Below the pieces are notes generated by a model. The model saw only the letters and a list, made by a program, of their open reading frames with translations. It did no database searches and had not been told where the DNA came from. The translations under genes and the position numbers were made by a program. 64,000 nucleotides of DNA, taken from the IMG/VR virus record IMGVR_UViG_3300027908_000020, positions 62,001 through 126,000 of that record; one strand, given 5' to 3'. Source of the DNA: a virus. Positions 24,271-32,696 of the stretch are shown in pieces (the first letter of the stretch is position 1; each line of letters opens with the position of its first letter).

Positions 24271-25257
24271 ATGAGAAAACTATTAGACAGCGAAACAAAG
24301 AACAAAATTATTCAGCTTTATCAATCTGGCCAAGGATCAGATACGGTAGCAAAACAATTTAATATTCATCCCAATACAGTGTTAAAACTTCTTAAGAAGG
24401 CAGGACTATCCGCCCGCCCAATACAGAGGAAAATCTCGCCAAGCGACGAACAAGTTATTTCTAAACTTTATCAAGATGGACTTTCCATGAAAGCTATTGG
24501 AAAGCAATTTTCTATTGATCCTGTTTCCATCTTTAATTACTTAAAGAAAAATAATATCCGGTCTCGAACCGCAGAAGAATGCCACAGAAAGTATGCCATT
24601 AATGAAAATTACTTTGATAGCATAGATACACAAGAAAAGGCTTATATTTTAGGATTTTTATATGCTGATGGTGGCAATGTTCAAAAATCCAACTTTGTTG
24701 GAATTCATCTTAATGCAAAAGATATAGATATTCTGTATAAAATATCAGAAAGAATATATGTGGAAAATTCGCGGGACAGGGTGAATACATATGAAAGAAT
24801 AAGAAAAGATAAAAAATTTATTCACTGTAATTTGAATATAAATTCAAAATATGTCTGTAATCAATTAGCAAAATTAGGTTGTGGCCCCAAAAAGAGTTTA
24901 ACATTAACATTCCCAGAATGGCTTATCGATCCAGAACTGCAAAGACATTTTATTAGAGGATATTACGATGGTGATGGAGGATTGCATCTCCCAAGAAAGA
25001 AGGGCAGATCTCCATTAGTACGAATAATATCTACTACACAGTTTTCCGCCATAACTGCTAATATTCTAATAAAAACATTAGGTGTAGGAATATACAGCGA
25101 ACATAAGAAGGATCTAACAAGAATATGTGTAAGCGGCGGAAAACAAGCTAAAACCTTCCTGGGCTGGCTATATAAAGATGCAACCATCTATCTCGATAGA
25201 AAATATAAGCTATACCAGGAGTTCCTGGCAAAGTATAACAATTTATCCATAAAATAG
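24271..25257 (+). CDS. LAGLIDADG homing endonuclease with two N-terminal HTH motifs
   Basis: The start is ATG 24271, 9 bases after CGGAG. The 328-residue product has two helix-turn-helix units (SDTVAKQFNIHPNTVLKLL, SMKAIGKQFSIDPVSIFNYL). LAGLIDADG motifs follow at 126-134 (ILGFLYADG) and 227-236 (IRGYYDGDGG), each with its acidic residue. The C-terminal FLGWLYKDATIYLDRKYKL is shared with the endonucleases at 30396 and 32697. It should make a double-strand cut at a long site. It follows the capsid terminator and has its own promoter, so it is an independent transcription unit. Confidence 0.9.
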   Translation: MRKLLDSETKNKIIQLYQSGQGSDTVAKQFNIHPNTVLKLLKKAGLSARPIQRKISPSDEQVISKLYQDGLSMKAIGKQFSIDPVSIFNYLKKNNIRSRTAEECHRKYAINENYFDSIDTQEKAYILGFLYADGGNVQKSNFVGIHLNAKDIDILYKISERIYVENSRDRVNTYERIRKDKKFIHCNLNINSKYVCNQLAKLGCGPKKSLTLTFPEWLIDPELQRHFIRGYYDGDGGLHLPRKKGRSPLVRIISTTQFSAITANILIKTLGVGIYSEHKKDLTRICVSGGKQAKTFLGWLYKDATIYLDRKYKLYQEFLAKYNNLSIK

Positions 25258-25306
25258 CAATAAACTCCCATATACGTAAGAAGTATTCTTAATAGGAGTC
25301 TCCACT

Positions 25307-26128
25307 ATGGACGATCGTTTATTGTTACCATCAACTTCTGCGGCTTGTGTGTTCTTAATGGATCCGTCCCGTAGAAACATTTTACTGAATCAATTTTCAC
25401 GCCCAACCCTTAAAGTTCAGTCAGTTCTAAACCGCGCAAATGATACCGCGATTATTCAGAGCAACGGAGCTAACCAACCCATATGGTCAGGAAATTTAAT
25501 CCAAGGAACTTATTCGTGGATGAACAATCCGGGTTCAAAGAGTTCGCTCCCGTGTGGACAACCTGGATTAAGCTTCTTAGCAGCAAGTACCCAGTATATG
25601 GCTTACAATTCAATTGCTTCGTTTGCAAACAGCGAGGCTAACGTAACTGCAGTTGCAGTTGTAAATTTTGCAACTGGCAATACTGGAACCATCTTTGGTT
25701 TCGGTGCAACCGGCAGTGCAACTCCAAAACTAACATTGTCTGTATCGGGTGGAACATTATCATTAGTTGAATCTAACGGCAGTACCTTTACGGCTTCTCA
25801 TTCAGTTACAAATGGAGTACACGTAGTTACAGCAGCTAGAGCAAATAACAATTTAGTTATTAGAATTGATAGTGCTCAAGTAGCAACGGCAACTGTTACA
25901 GGTGCCGCTGAAACTTTTAATACATTCACTGTTGGCGCTATAAACAGCAACGGATCTGTCGGAACATATCTAACGTCTTCTCTTGGCCCAGTTGCAGTAT
26001 ACAAAGGGCCAGTCAACGGTACCGGCATAACAAACGGTTTAGCAGATGTATTCCAAGTTGAAACATACCTACTCCAACGTTACGGCGTAATTCGTGGTGC
26101 AAGCTCTGGTATAAACGCTGGCTTCTAA
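25307..26128 (+). CDS. LamG/ConA-like lectin-fold virion protein
   Basis: ATG 25307 follows TAGGAG. The 273-residue product has a jelly-roll pattern: QPGLSFLAASTQYMAYNS, FGFGATGSATPKLTLSVSGG, NGVHVVTAARANNNLVIRID and LGPVAVYKGPVN, the order of strands found in LamG/concanavalin-like domains of tail and capsid surface proteins. Such domains bind glycans. No signal peptide. Beyond the fold the role is inferred. ACTCC (25264-25268) can pair with GGAGT (25295-25299), which includes the SD, around an AAGAA/TTCTT inner stem, a weaker hairpin than those at the other genes. Confidence 0.65.
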   Translation: MDDRLLLPSTSAACVFLMDPSRRNILLNQFSRPTLKVQSVLNRANDTAIIQSNGANQPIWSGNLIQGTYSWMNNPGSKSSLPCGQPGLSFLAASTQYMAYNSIASFANSEANVTAVAVVNFATGNTGTIFGFGATGSATPKLTLSVSGGTLSLVESNGSTFTASHSVTNGVHVVTAARANNNLVIRIDSAQVATATVTGAAETFNTFTVGAINSNGSVGTYLTSSLGPVAVYKGPVNGTGITNGLADVFQVETYLLQRYGVIRGASSGINAGF

Positions 26129-26152
26129 TATATCTTACAGTTATATCTAAAG

Positions 26153-26181
26153 TTATGGCCTAACAGCACATGATGCCATAA
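26153..26181 (+). terminator. Hairpin after the LamG-like gene
   Basis: TTATGGC (26153-26159) pairs with GCCATAA (26175-26181) around a 15-base loop. Without a T-run it is at best a weak terminator or a 3' end stabiliser. Confidence 0.3.
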
Positions 26182-26224
26182 ATCTGTTTAACTCAGCGCC
26201 AATTTGATATAGGTATAAGGTAGT

Positions 26225-26962
26225 ATGGCTAGCAAATATTTTATTTATTTGATTACCAATTTAACTTATAATAAAGTTTATGTTGGTAAAAGCGTTAGCC
26301 CAAGCACTAGATGGAGTGATCACAAAAAAATAGCTATGGGCGGTAAGAAAAAGTATAGAACTGATTTTGCTATCATACATGCAGCTATTAAAAAATATGG
26401 TATTGATAATTTCAAATTTAATATAATTGATGAATTAGATGATGAAATAGAATCTTATTTAGCAGAAACTAAATGGATTTTATTATTGTGTTCTAATTTG
26501 AAAAAATATGGATATAATTGTAATCTTGGTGGTGAGGGAGGAGTGCAGCCCACAGAACGATCAAGACAGAAAATGAGTATTGCCCAAAATAAACCAGAGC
26601 TGCTAAAACTTCATTCCGATCAAATGAAACAAAGGCATAAGGATAATCCAGGGTTCTTATCAGGTATTCATAAAGGAAATAAATATACTAAAGGAAGAAA
26701 ATTAACGCAAAAAGAAAAAGATAATCTTTCTAAAAAATTTTCGGGACGAGTGTTTTCAGAAGAACATAAACAAAAAATTCAACAAGCTTTACCAAAAGGA
26801 GAAAATGTTAAAAGCTCCAAATTGACTGAAAAACAAGTTATTGAAATTCGCAAAAAATATGTGCCGTGTAAGTATGGATGCGTGAAACTTGGAAGAGAAT
26901 ATGGTGTAGATGCTGAAACAATTCGTAGAATTGTTCTTAGAAAAATTTGGAGACATATATGA
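26225..26962 (+). CDS. GIY-YIG homing endonuclease
   Basis: The 245-residue product carries FIYLITNLTYNKVYVGKS (GIY and YVG forms), Arg in STRWSDHK, the conserved Glu helix (ETKWILLL), and NLGGEGG. NUMOD-type repeats follow (NLSKKFSGRVFSEEHKQKI), then a C-terminal HTH (VIEIRKKYVPCKYGCVKLGR). AAGG precedes ATG 26225. The stop overlaps the ATG of the patatin gene (ATGA), so the endonuclease is coupled to a non-mobile neighbour. Confidence 0.9.
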   Translation: MASKYFIYLITNLTYNKVYVGKSVSPSTRWSDHKKIAMGGKKKYRTDFAIIHAAIKKYGIDNFKFNIIDELDDEIESYLAETKWILLLCSNLKKYGYNCNLGGEGGVQPTERSRQKMSIAQNKPELLKLHSDQMKQRHKDNPGFLSGIHKGNKYTKGRKLTQKEKDNLSKKFSGRVFSEEHKQKIQQALPKGENVKSSKLTEKQVIEIRKKYVPCKYGCVKLGREYGVDAETIRRIVLRKIWRHI

Positions 26963-27825
26963 AACGTGCTCTCGTACACAGTGGGGGAGCTGTAAAAGGG
27001 GCGTGGTGTGCGGGTGTCATTCAGCATTTGCTTGGTGATCTTGAGCTTCATTACGATATTATGGCTGGTACTTCTGTAGGAGCAATAAATACATCTTTTC
27101 TAGCTATGTTTAAGCAAGGCGAAGAAAAGCAAGCAGCTGAACTGATGAAAAATTGGTGGCTTAAACTTGATAGCTCTAAAATATACAAACCATGGATGTT
27201 TTGGGGGAGAACAGCTGTAGCGTGGAAAAAATCTTTCTATGATAGTTCCCCACTACAAAATTTAATTCGAAAGAATATAAGTCTCGAAAAAATACGAGAG
27301 TCAGGCAAAAAAATAGCGATAGGTGCATTAAACCTTCACACAGGAAAATATGTGGTATTCGATCAAGATGATGATGATTTTATCGATGCTATTTTAGCAT
27401 CATCTGCTTTTCCTTCCGCCCTTACTCCAATTAAAATTGGTAATGATTTATATATAGATGGTGGGATGAAAACTATTAGTCCCATTAAGTTAGCTATTGA
27501 GATGGGAGCTGATGAGATAGATGTTATTACAACTTCTCCCAACATCAGAGATAAAAAGTTTATAGCTGACCCAAATATAATAGATATTGTTATGAGGGCT
27601 TTTGATGTGGCAACAGATAAGATTTTGTCAAATGATATCGAATTAGCTACTATGTATAACAAACTAGCTGAAGTTGGTTCAACCGACAAAAAAGTTGTTA
27701 AACTTCGTATAATAAGACCACACTATAATTTGGTAAGTAATGTATTTGATTTTGATCCAGTTAAGATAAAAGCTATGATTAATGACGGATATGAGGATGT
27801 AAAAAGCATTCTATCAGAAGGATAA
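26959..27825 (+). CDS. Patatin-like phospholipase
   Basis: The start is ATG 26959 with GGAG at 26949-26952; the ORF opens earlier without need. The 288-residue protein has all patatin elements: an oxyanion Gly-rich loop SGGAVKGAWCAGV (8-20), nucleophile elbow GTSVG with Ser39, and DGG with Asp167, together the Ser-Asp catalytic dyad. Length matches a single-domain patatin. It would release fatty acid from phospholipids. No signal peptide, so it acts in the cytoplasm or in the virion. It lies among virion genes, so membrane entry, lysis or membrane remodelling are possible roles; which one is not shown. Confidence 0.9.
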   Translation: MKRALVHSGGAVKGAWCAGVIQHLLGDLELHYDIMAGTSVGAINTSFLAMFKQGEEKQAAELMKNWWLKLDSSKIYKPWMFWGRTAVAWKKSFYDSSPLQNLIRKNISLEKIRESGKKIAIGALNLHTGKYVVFDQDDDDFIDAILASSAFPSALTPIKIGNDLYIDGGMKTISPIKLAIEMGADEIDVITTSPNIRDKKFIADPNIIDIVMRAFDVATDKILSNDIELATMYNKLAEVGSTDKKVVKLRIIRPHYNLVSNVFDFDPVKIKAMINDGYEDVKSILSEG

Positions 27826-27852
27826 TAATTACACATATATTTAAGGGTACAT

Positions 27853-28194
27853 ATGTCGACACCATCAAATCCTCTTGGGCCCATTACTTGGGGCCTAGAT
27901 TTTAATTATTTTGGTAATATAACACCAGGCTCTTCCACTCCTGGTTCTTTCGCTACTAATTGTGATGTTGTTATCACGTTTCCAACTCAAACTATTATAT
28001 TTTGGTTACCAACTAGTGGGGGTGGTTCTGTACAATATTCTTTCAATGGGAATACTATTCATGGAACTTTAGATAGTGCAGGTTTGTTGGGCCCCAACAC
28101 ACTTACATTTGAGAACAGACCAGTCTGTAAGATTTGGTTTGCAAAGACGGGCGGTACCCCGGTTGTTAGGGTTGAGGCTTGGGGAACAAGATAA
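27853..28194 (+). CDS. Small virion-type protein A of a tandem pair
   Basis: AAGGG precedes ATG 27853. The 113-residue product is beta-rich and aligns along its length with the next gene: N-terminus NPLGPITWGLDFNYF against DPLAPITWGRDWNFF, then YSFNGNTIHGTL against YSFNGMTVHGEL, CKIWF against SKIWF, and a C-terminal EAWGTR against QAWAIR. No signal peptide or enzyme motif is present. It is probably a small surface or baseplate accessory protein. Family not recognised. Confidence 0.75.
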   Translation: MSTPSNPLGPITWGLDFNYFGNITPGSSTPGSFATNCDVVITFPTQTIIFWLPTSGGGSVQYSFNGNTIHGTLDSAGLLGPNTLTFENRPVCKIWFAKTGGTPVVRVEAWGTR

Positions 28195-28216
28195 TGTATA
28201 AATTTAGGAGAACATA

Positions 28217-28549
28217 ATGGCATCCCCAACAGATCCACTAGCTCCTATAACATGGGGCAGAGATTGGAATTTTTTTCAAAAAGTCACCATTACAGCCGAT
28301 GGGTATTTTAACAATGATGCTGATTTGTGTATAACATTTTCTACACAGTCGGTTATGATACTTAATTTAGGAACTGGTGTTGTTGAATACTCATTTAATG
28401 GTATGACTGTACATGGAGAATTAAATTCTGCTAATCCGAGCGCAGGAATGGCATTTGATAATAGAGTGATATCAAAAATTTGGTTTAGAGTGCAAACTGG
28501 CAGTACTGCCCCAATAACAGTTTCAGTTCAAGCTTGGGCAATTCGTTAA
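28217..28549 (+). CDS. Small virion-type protein B of a tandem pair
   Basis: AGGAG precedes ATG 28217. This 110-residue protein is a diverged duplicate of the 27853 product, with the same strand order and conserved ITWG, YSFNG and KIWF blocks. The middle region (KVTITADGYFNNDADLC) differs most. The two genes are 22 bases apart. Duplication followed by divergence may give two faces of a heteromeric structure, which is a guess. Confidence 0.75.
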   Translation: MASPTDPLAPITWGRDWNFFQKVTITADGYFNNDADLCITFSTQSVMILNLGTGVVEYSFNGMTVHGELNSANPSAGMAFDNRVISKIWFRVQTGSTAPITVSVQAWAIR

Positions 28550-28602
28550 TTCAAATAATTTCAATATGTTAAATAACTTGATATAGTAAGTGTGAGATTA
28601 CA

Positions 28603-28905
28603 ATGGCTAGAAAACCAATAAATGAGAAAGAATCCAGAAGAAGACTATTGAGTTTAGCTAGAGGCTATGGCGCCGAAGCTGAGCTTCTAAATATCTTTAA
28701 GAGATATGATGATCTCCTTAAAGGATGTAAAACAGACGAAGAAAAAAAAGCTGTAGCTACTATGGGCTGTCTTGAAGTGCACAATTTCTTTGGTGGAGAT
28801 GGCGGTTTGACAGTGAGTGGGAAAGTAATTAAGGAAGATCCTTATAAAAGGGATGTATCGGCTGTTACAACGGAAGAAACTTCGCTTAAACTCGGAAAGC
28901 AATGA
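28603..28905 (+). CDS. Unknown 100-residue protein
   Basis: ATG 28603 starts a charged protein with an N-terminal basic helix (KESRRRLLSLARGYGAE), a helical middle, and EVHNFFGGDGGLTVSGKVI. It has no recognisable family. Its stop TGA overlaps the ATG of the HNH gene, which suggests the endonuclease inserted right behind it. Confidence 0.65.
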   Translation: MARKPINEKESRRRLLSLARGYGAEAELLNIFKRYDDLLKGCKTDEEKKAVATMGCLEVHNFFGGDGGLTVSGKVIKEDPYKRDVSAVTTEETSLKLGKQ

Positions 28906-29489
28906 AACATTGTTGTAAGTGCAAAGATTTTACAGATGACTTTAATAAAAATAAGTCGAAGGCCGATGGATTATCTACTGAGTGCAGAAAATGTACAAAG
29001 GTATATTTAGAAAACTATAGGCAGCAGCAAGACTATAAAGAGAAACAAAAAGAATATATGAAAGAATATAGAGAAGATAATAAAGAAGATCTTGCTGCTA
29101 AGCATAAGATTTATATAGGAAATAATAAAGAAGCTGACATAAAAAGAAAAAGTGATTGGTATCAGAAAAATTCTGATAAAGTTAAGAAAAGAATTTATTC
29201 TTATAAAGATGAACATAAAGATCAATATAGATTATATGCAAATAAGCGAATAGCATCAAAGAAAACGGTTATGGTGGAGAATTTTACATTTGATAATATT
29301 ATTGAAAAATATGGCGACAAATGTGTATATTGTAGCGGAATATTTGAGCATATAGATCACTATGTTCCGCTATCAAAAGGCGGTGAACATACGCTTGAAA
29401 ATGTTCGGCCTTCCTGTGCAAGATGTAACTTGACAAAGAACAACAAAATGCCAGAAGATTTTATGAAGACATTAAGAAATAAAAAGTAG
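28902..29489 (+). CDS. HNH homing endonuclease
   Basis: The 195-residue product begins with a zinc ribbon ([11 protein letters not shown]...[12 protein letters not shown]), continues as a long charged helix (residues 40-110), and ends with the HNH core: [38 protein letters not shown]. The His of IDH and the Asn/His pattern match McrA/5-methylcytosine-type HNH nucleases. It is translated by stop-start overlap with the 28603 gene and is followed closely by the cold-shock gene. Confidence 0.9.
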   Translation: MKHCCKCKDFTDDFNKNKSKADGLSTECRKCTKVYLENYRQQQDYKEKQKEYMKEYREDNKEDLAAKHKIYIGNNKEADIKRKSDWYQKNSDKVKKRIYSYKDEHKDQYRLYANKRIASKKTVMVENFTFDNIIEKYGDKCVYCSGIFEHIDHYVPLSKGGEHTLENVRPSCARCNLTKNNKMPEDFMKTLRNKK

Positions 29490-29497
29490 GATATGTT

Positions 29498-29716
29498 ATG
29501 AATGAAGTTAAGAATGGTATTATAATTTGGTTCGATGTCAAAAAAGGGTATGGTTTCATTGGTCAAGAAAACAACGAACCAGATTTGTTTGTACATTTTT
29601 CAGATATAAATTCTGAAGGATTTAAGACACTCCAAAAAGATCAAAAGGTATCATATGAAGTAGGTCTTAATAAACGTGGACAACCTAAAGCCACAAATGT
29701 GATCCCACATAAATAA
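29498..29716 (+). CDS. Cold-shock-domain protein (CspA type)
   Basis: The 72-residue product is a complete cold-shock domain: [14 protein letters not shown] (RNP1, KGYGFI) and DLFVHFSDI (RNP2, LFVHF), with the usual end QPKATNV. Proteins of this family bind single-stranded RNA or DNA and melt RNA secondary structure. TAGGA lies upstream of ATG 29498. In this phage, where several starts appear to be hidden in hairpins, an RNA-melting protein is of obvious interest, but a link is not shown. The gene ends one base before a convergent gene, in a perfect palindrome. Confidence 0.9.
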   Translation: MNEVKNGIIIWFDVKKGYGFIGQENNEPDLFVHFSDINSEGFKTLQKDQKVSYEVGLNKRGQPKATNVIPHK

Positions 29717-29727
29717 GTTATTTATGT
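29707..29727. repeat. Perfect 21-base palindrome across convergent stop codons
   Basis: ACATAAATAA (29707-29716), G, TTATTTATGT (29718-29727). It contains both stop codons, so both proteins end in His-Lys. With one unpaired centre base it can form a cruciform or hairpin and may act as a weak bidirectional terminator. Confidence 0.6.
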
Positions 29728-30218
29728 AAGAATGTTTGCAATATTGTAAATATTGTCCCAACACCAGCACTCCCTAGAATAATAACTAATCTAAATAGAT
29801 TTTTTTCTATTTCTGATATCTTGGCTTTAACTTCTGTGTCAAGCTGTTTAGTTATTGCATCAGTTGAATCTTTTAGTTTTGAGCCGCTAGACTTTAGTTC
29901 GCCCATCTCTTTTTTAAGATCGCTGATATCGGATGATAGATCTTTGAGCAGTTCGATAATAACTCCATGATCATGAGCGTTATCGTCTACCAGAAGCTCC
30001 TCTACTTTGGCATCTGAAGCTTTTGTTATTTTCAGATCTTCCTCAAATTTAGCAGCAGCCTCCTTAAAGTATTCTAGAGTATTTAGTATTTGATCGTTCT
30101 GTTTCTCAACCTCAACATAGATCTCTATTGCTTTTTCATTTACCTCTAGAATGTACTTCAGATCTGAAGAAGTGAATGCTGTCTCACTCTCCGACTTAAC
30201 TTTTTTATCATTTGTCAT
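29718..30218 (-). CDS. Coiled-coil protein with C-terminal membrane anchor
   Basis: The 166-residue product has an acidic N-terminus, a long predicted coiled coil (about 25-140, with LLKDLSSDISDLKKEMGELK), and a hydrophobic C-terminal segment (LFRLVIILGSAGVGTIFTIL, residues 141-160) followed by QTFLHK. This is a tail-anchored topology. Such proteins can act in lysis (spanin- or holin-like) or in membrane exclusion, but no family is recognised. It is the last gene of a three-gene minus-strand unit (31637 to 29718). Confidence 0.7.
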   Translation of the reverse strand: MTNDKKVKSESETAFTSSDLKYILEVNEKAIEIYVEVEKQNDQILNTLEYFKEAAAKFEEDLKITKASDAKVEELLVDDNAHDHGVIIELLKDLSSDISDLKKEMGELKSSGSKLKDSTDAITKQLDTEVKAKISEIEKNLFRLVIILGSAGVGTIFTILQTFLHK

Positions 30219-30230
30219 GATATCCCTAAA

Positions 30231-30386
30231 TTATTGAGGGCTTAGTTTTTTCTGTTTTATTTTTTTCAAGATTTCGTCGCACTTCTCATTCAAAATTTTG
30301 TACTTGGCAATGATGTCGTATGGCAATCTAACTATTTCAACATGAGCTCGTTCATGTGGATGTTTTAATTCTTTTTCGGCAGGCAT
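30231..30386 (-). CDS. Small protein, 51 residues
   Basis: On the minus strand AAGGAA lies 6 bases before ATG (30386). The product starts MPAEKELKHPHERAHVEIVR and ends in a Lys-rich helix. It fits exactly between the fusion gene (9-base gap) and the membrane-anchored gene (12-base gap), which supports it as a real member of the operon. Function unknown. Confidence 0.65.
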   Translation of the reverse strand: MPAEKELKHPHERAHVEIVRLPYDIIAKYKILNEKCDEILKKIKQKKLSPQ

Positions 30387-30395
30387 AGGTGTTCC

Positions 30396-31637
30396 TTATT
30401 TCTTGTCTGTCCACTTGCCCAAATGATCTTGCTCCGCTGTATCAGCGTTATCCTTAGCAAAATCATCATCAGACAAGTTTAGCTCTTCGTATTTAATATT
30501 CTCAACTTCTACAGAAGAGCGTTGGTGGGTTGGAAATATTGCGTCTTCTTGGAAAGGAATTACATCCTTTTTCTTTACGCCGGGTGGAACTTGTCTTACT
30601 ACAACTTTATCACTTTTAGCAAAAAGAGACCCGGATGTAGCTGATTTGATTAGTTGTTCTTCAGTATAATAATGATGTCTTTTGTCTAAAAGATTCATAG
30701 ACGTCATAGGCTGGATGTGCAGTGCTAAGTCGCCCAAACTAACGACTCTTTTGGATATATTGGTAATCCAAAAGAAATTCTCTGGTCGACGCTGAAAATT
30801 TTTCATCTCATAGTAATGTTTTTTTATTAGCAAGTGTTTTATTTTATCGTGTTTTCTATCAAGGTAGATAGATGCATTTTTGTATAAAAATTCAACAATA
30901 TTTTTAACCTGTCTGTTTCCATTAAAATTTATTACAAAAGTAGAATCATAAGTTTTAACCCTGTTAGTATTAATATTAATATCACATTCTCGTTCTAATA
31001 TTGCATTATAGTTGTGTAAAAATTCATAAGTGCCGCGTACACTGAAATGCGCTTGCTGTATTGTGCGGTCTTTTTGAAGTTTAATTAATCTTAAACAACC
31101 ATCACCATCAAGGTACCCACGCATAAAATGATTGGATAGGGGATGATTTAATATAAATTTTGGAAAAGTGTAGAGAAATGTTTTATTATTAATTACATTG
31201 AATTTTTCAAGATCATTACATACAGTTTTAGAAACTAATGATATTTGACAGCACTTGTATCCTTCTTTACTAGTGTATATTTTAATTGGATTATTACTAT
31301 CGAATAATTTTTTTATCTTTTCTAAATGATCAATATCTTTTAATGATATGGAAATTTTTAATATTTTACTATATTTTCTATTTTGTATAGCTCCATCTGC
31401 CGCAATAAATCCAGCAAGATAAAATGATTCTTCACTATCAGATTGAAAAATTTTTTCATTGAATGAATATATTCCAGTATAATGTTTTGAATAATTAATT
31501 TGATATAATTTCATATATTTGTATATAGAATCTACGGATACATTTAACGCGTCCGACATTTTCTGCATGGATCCGTATATTTTATAGTTATATTCCAGCA
31601 TTTCTCTTGAGAAGAGATTTGATATATTTTGCACCAT
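30396..31637 (-). CDS. LAGLIDADG endonuclease fused in frame to a phage protein
   Basis: Residues 1-277 are a homing endonuclease: an N-terminal HTH (MSDALNVSVDSIYKYMKLY), LAGLIDADG motifs at 74-82 (LAGFIAADG) and 171-180 (FMRGYLDGDG), and the shared end FLYKNASIYLDRKHDKIKHL. From Met278 a different protein begins: ENFFWITNISKRVVSLGDLA, MNLLDKRHHYYTEEQL, SGSLFAKSDKVVVRQVPPG, then an acidic tail, 136 residues in all. Met278 (ATG at 30806) could start it alone, but there is no stop between the parts and only a weak SD. The C-terminal part looks like a small phage structural or accessory protein that the endonuclease gene has invaded at its 5' end. Confidence 0.85.
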   Translation of the reverse strand: MVQNISNLFSREMLEYNYKIYGSMQKMSDALNVSVDSIYKYMKLYQINYSKHYTGIYSFNEKIFQSDSEESFYLAGFIAADGAIQNRKYSKILKISISLKDIDHLEKIKKLFDSNNPIKIYTSKEGYKCCQISLVSKTVCNDLEKFNVINNKTFLYTFPKFILNHPLSNHFMRGYLDGDGCLRLIKLQKDRTIQQAHFSVRGTYEFLHNYNAILERECDININTNRVKTYDSTFVINFNGNRQVKNIVEFLYKNASIYLDRKHDKIKHLLIKKHYYEMKNFQRRPENFFWITNISKRVVSLGDLALHIQPMTSMNLLDKRHHYYTEEQLIKSATSGSLFAKSDKVVVRQVPPGVKKKDVIPFQEDAIFPTHQRSSVEVENIKYEELNLSDDDFAKDNADTAEQDHLGKWTDKK

Positions 31638-31691
31638 ACATAATTATATATCATTGGTATGTAATATTTTAACACGATCCTGGGAATAAAT

Positions 31692-32600
31692 ATGGCCGGT
31701 CTTACTGTTCTTACTACAAGAAATCAATTAATCGATCTTAATGATACTGTACAGCTCGTTGTTCAGTTTAACGATATGTATGGTAATCCAATCACATTAG
31801 ATGCTTTTCCAACGATTTCTATCGTATCTCCATCAGGATTAGTTATTAATACACCTACTAGTGCTGGCGTGATGCAACTTGATGTTGGGAAATATCAATT
31901 CAATTTCACCGTTCCATTTGATGGGCCATATGGCGTATGGAATGATGTATGGCTTGGAAGCTGGAATGGAAATCAGGTTTCAACTACATTACAATTTGTT
32001 GTAGCACACACCGATCTTCCGGCTATTAATACAGATGGATATGTAGCTCTTGGCGATGATCCAGGGTATCACTACTCGCAGATTGCAATACTAAATATCA
32101 ACAAACTGATGAAAACCCTGCGTTCGCGCCTCAATAGTTCGGGCAAGGCCAAGAGTACCGATAACTATGGCAATGTTATATATGTGGACTGTGATATCTT
32201 CTCAGTTGATATGCTGACTTCATTCATAGCCAATGCTATTTCAGATTTTAATCAAGTTCCATACTTCACGTTCTTTACGCTTGAAGATACCCCTATCATA
32301 GATCAATTCCATGACATACTAGTTGAGGGGGCAACTTTAATGGCTCTAGCAAGCCAAGCGCTAATCGAGCGGGGTAGAGAGTTCCAGATTAGCGATAATG
32401 GTGTAAACTTTACGCCACCTACGGTTAGCGAATTACTTAATACTCAGTATAGTACGTTGCTTACAAATTACTATGATAAGCTAAAATATATCAAAAATTC
32501 GATGCGTCCCGCACCAAGAGGACTCGGAACTCTGAGGCCTTTGGCAACTAATCCACAGTTCCTTCGTCTTAGGCACCTACGGGCTCGTCAAATAATCTAG
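31692..32600 (+). CDS. Virion protein with N-terminal Ig-like domain, 302 residues
   Basis: Residues about 1-110 form a beta-sandwich pattern (LNDTVQLVVQFNDMYGNPIT, GKYQFNFTVPFDGPYGVWND), like Ig-like modules of phage surface or neck proteins. The C-terminal ~190 residues are mostly helical (INKLMKTLRSRLNSSGK, ILVEGATLMALASQALIERG) and end with a basic Arg-rich tail. The combination suggests a connector, neck or baseplate component; inference only. The divergent endonuclease fusion gene starts 54 bases away. Confidence 0.6.
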   Translation: MAGLTVLTTRNQLIDLNDTVQLVVQFNDMYGNPITLDAFPTISIVSPSGLVINTPTSAGVMQLDVGKYQFNFTVPFDGPYGVWNDVWLGSWNGNQVSTTLQFVVAHTDLPAINTDGYVALGDDPGYHYSQIAILNINKLMKTLRSRLNSSGKAKSTDNYGNVIYVDCDIFSVDMLTSFIANAISDFNQVPYFTFFTLEDTPIIDQFHDILVEGATLMALASQALIERGREFQISDNGVNFTPPTVSELLNTQYSTLLTNYYDKLKYIKNSMRPAPRGLGTLRPLATNPQFLRLRHLRARQII

Positions 32601-32653
32601 TGATTTCAAGTACTTACATCAATTATCGCAGTTAAAATTTTCAATTGTCGCAC

Positions 32654-32682
32654 TTGACAAGCAGCTGATATATACTTATATT
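32654..32682 (+). promoter_or_regulatory. Sigma70-type promoter of the 32697 endonuclease
   Basis: TTGACA (32654-32659), 17-base spacer, TATATT (32677-32682). The predicted start at about 32688-32690 leaves only 7-9 leader bases before ATG 32697, so this transcript would have little or no SD, while transcripts from upstream keep AGGCAGGG. Confidence 0.65.
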
Positions 32683-32696
32683 AGAGGCAGGGTAAA

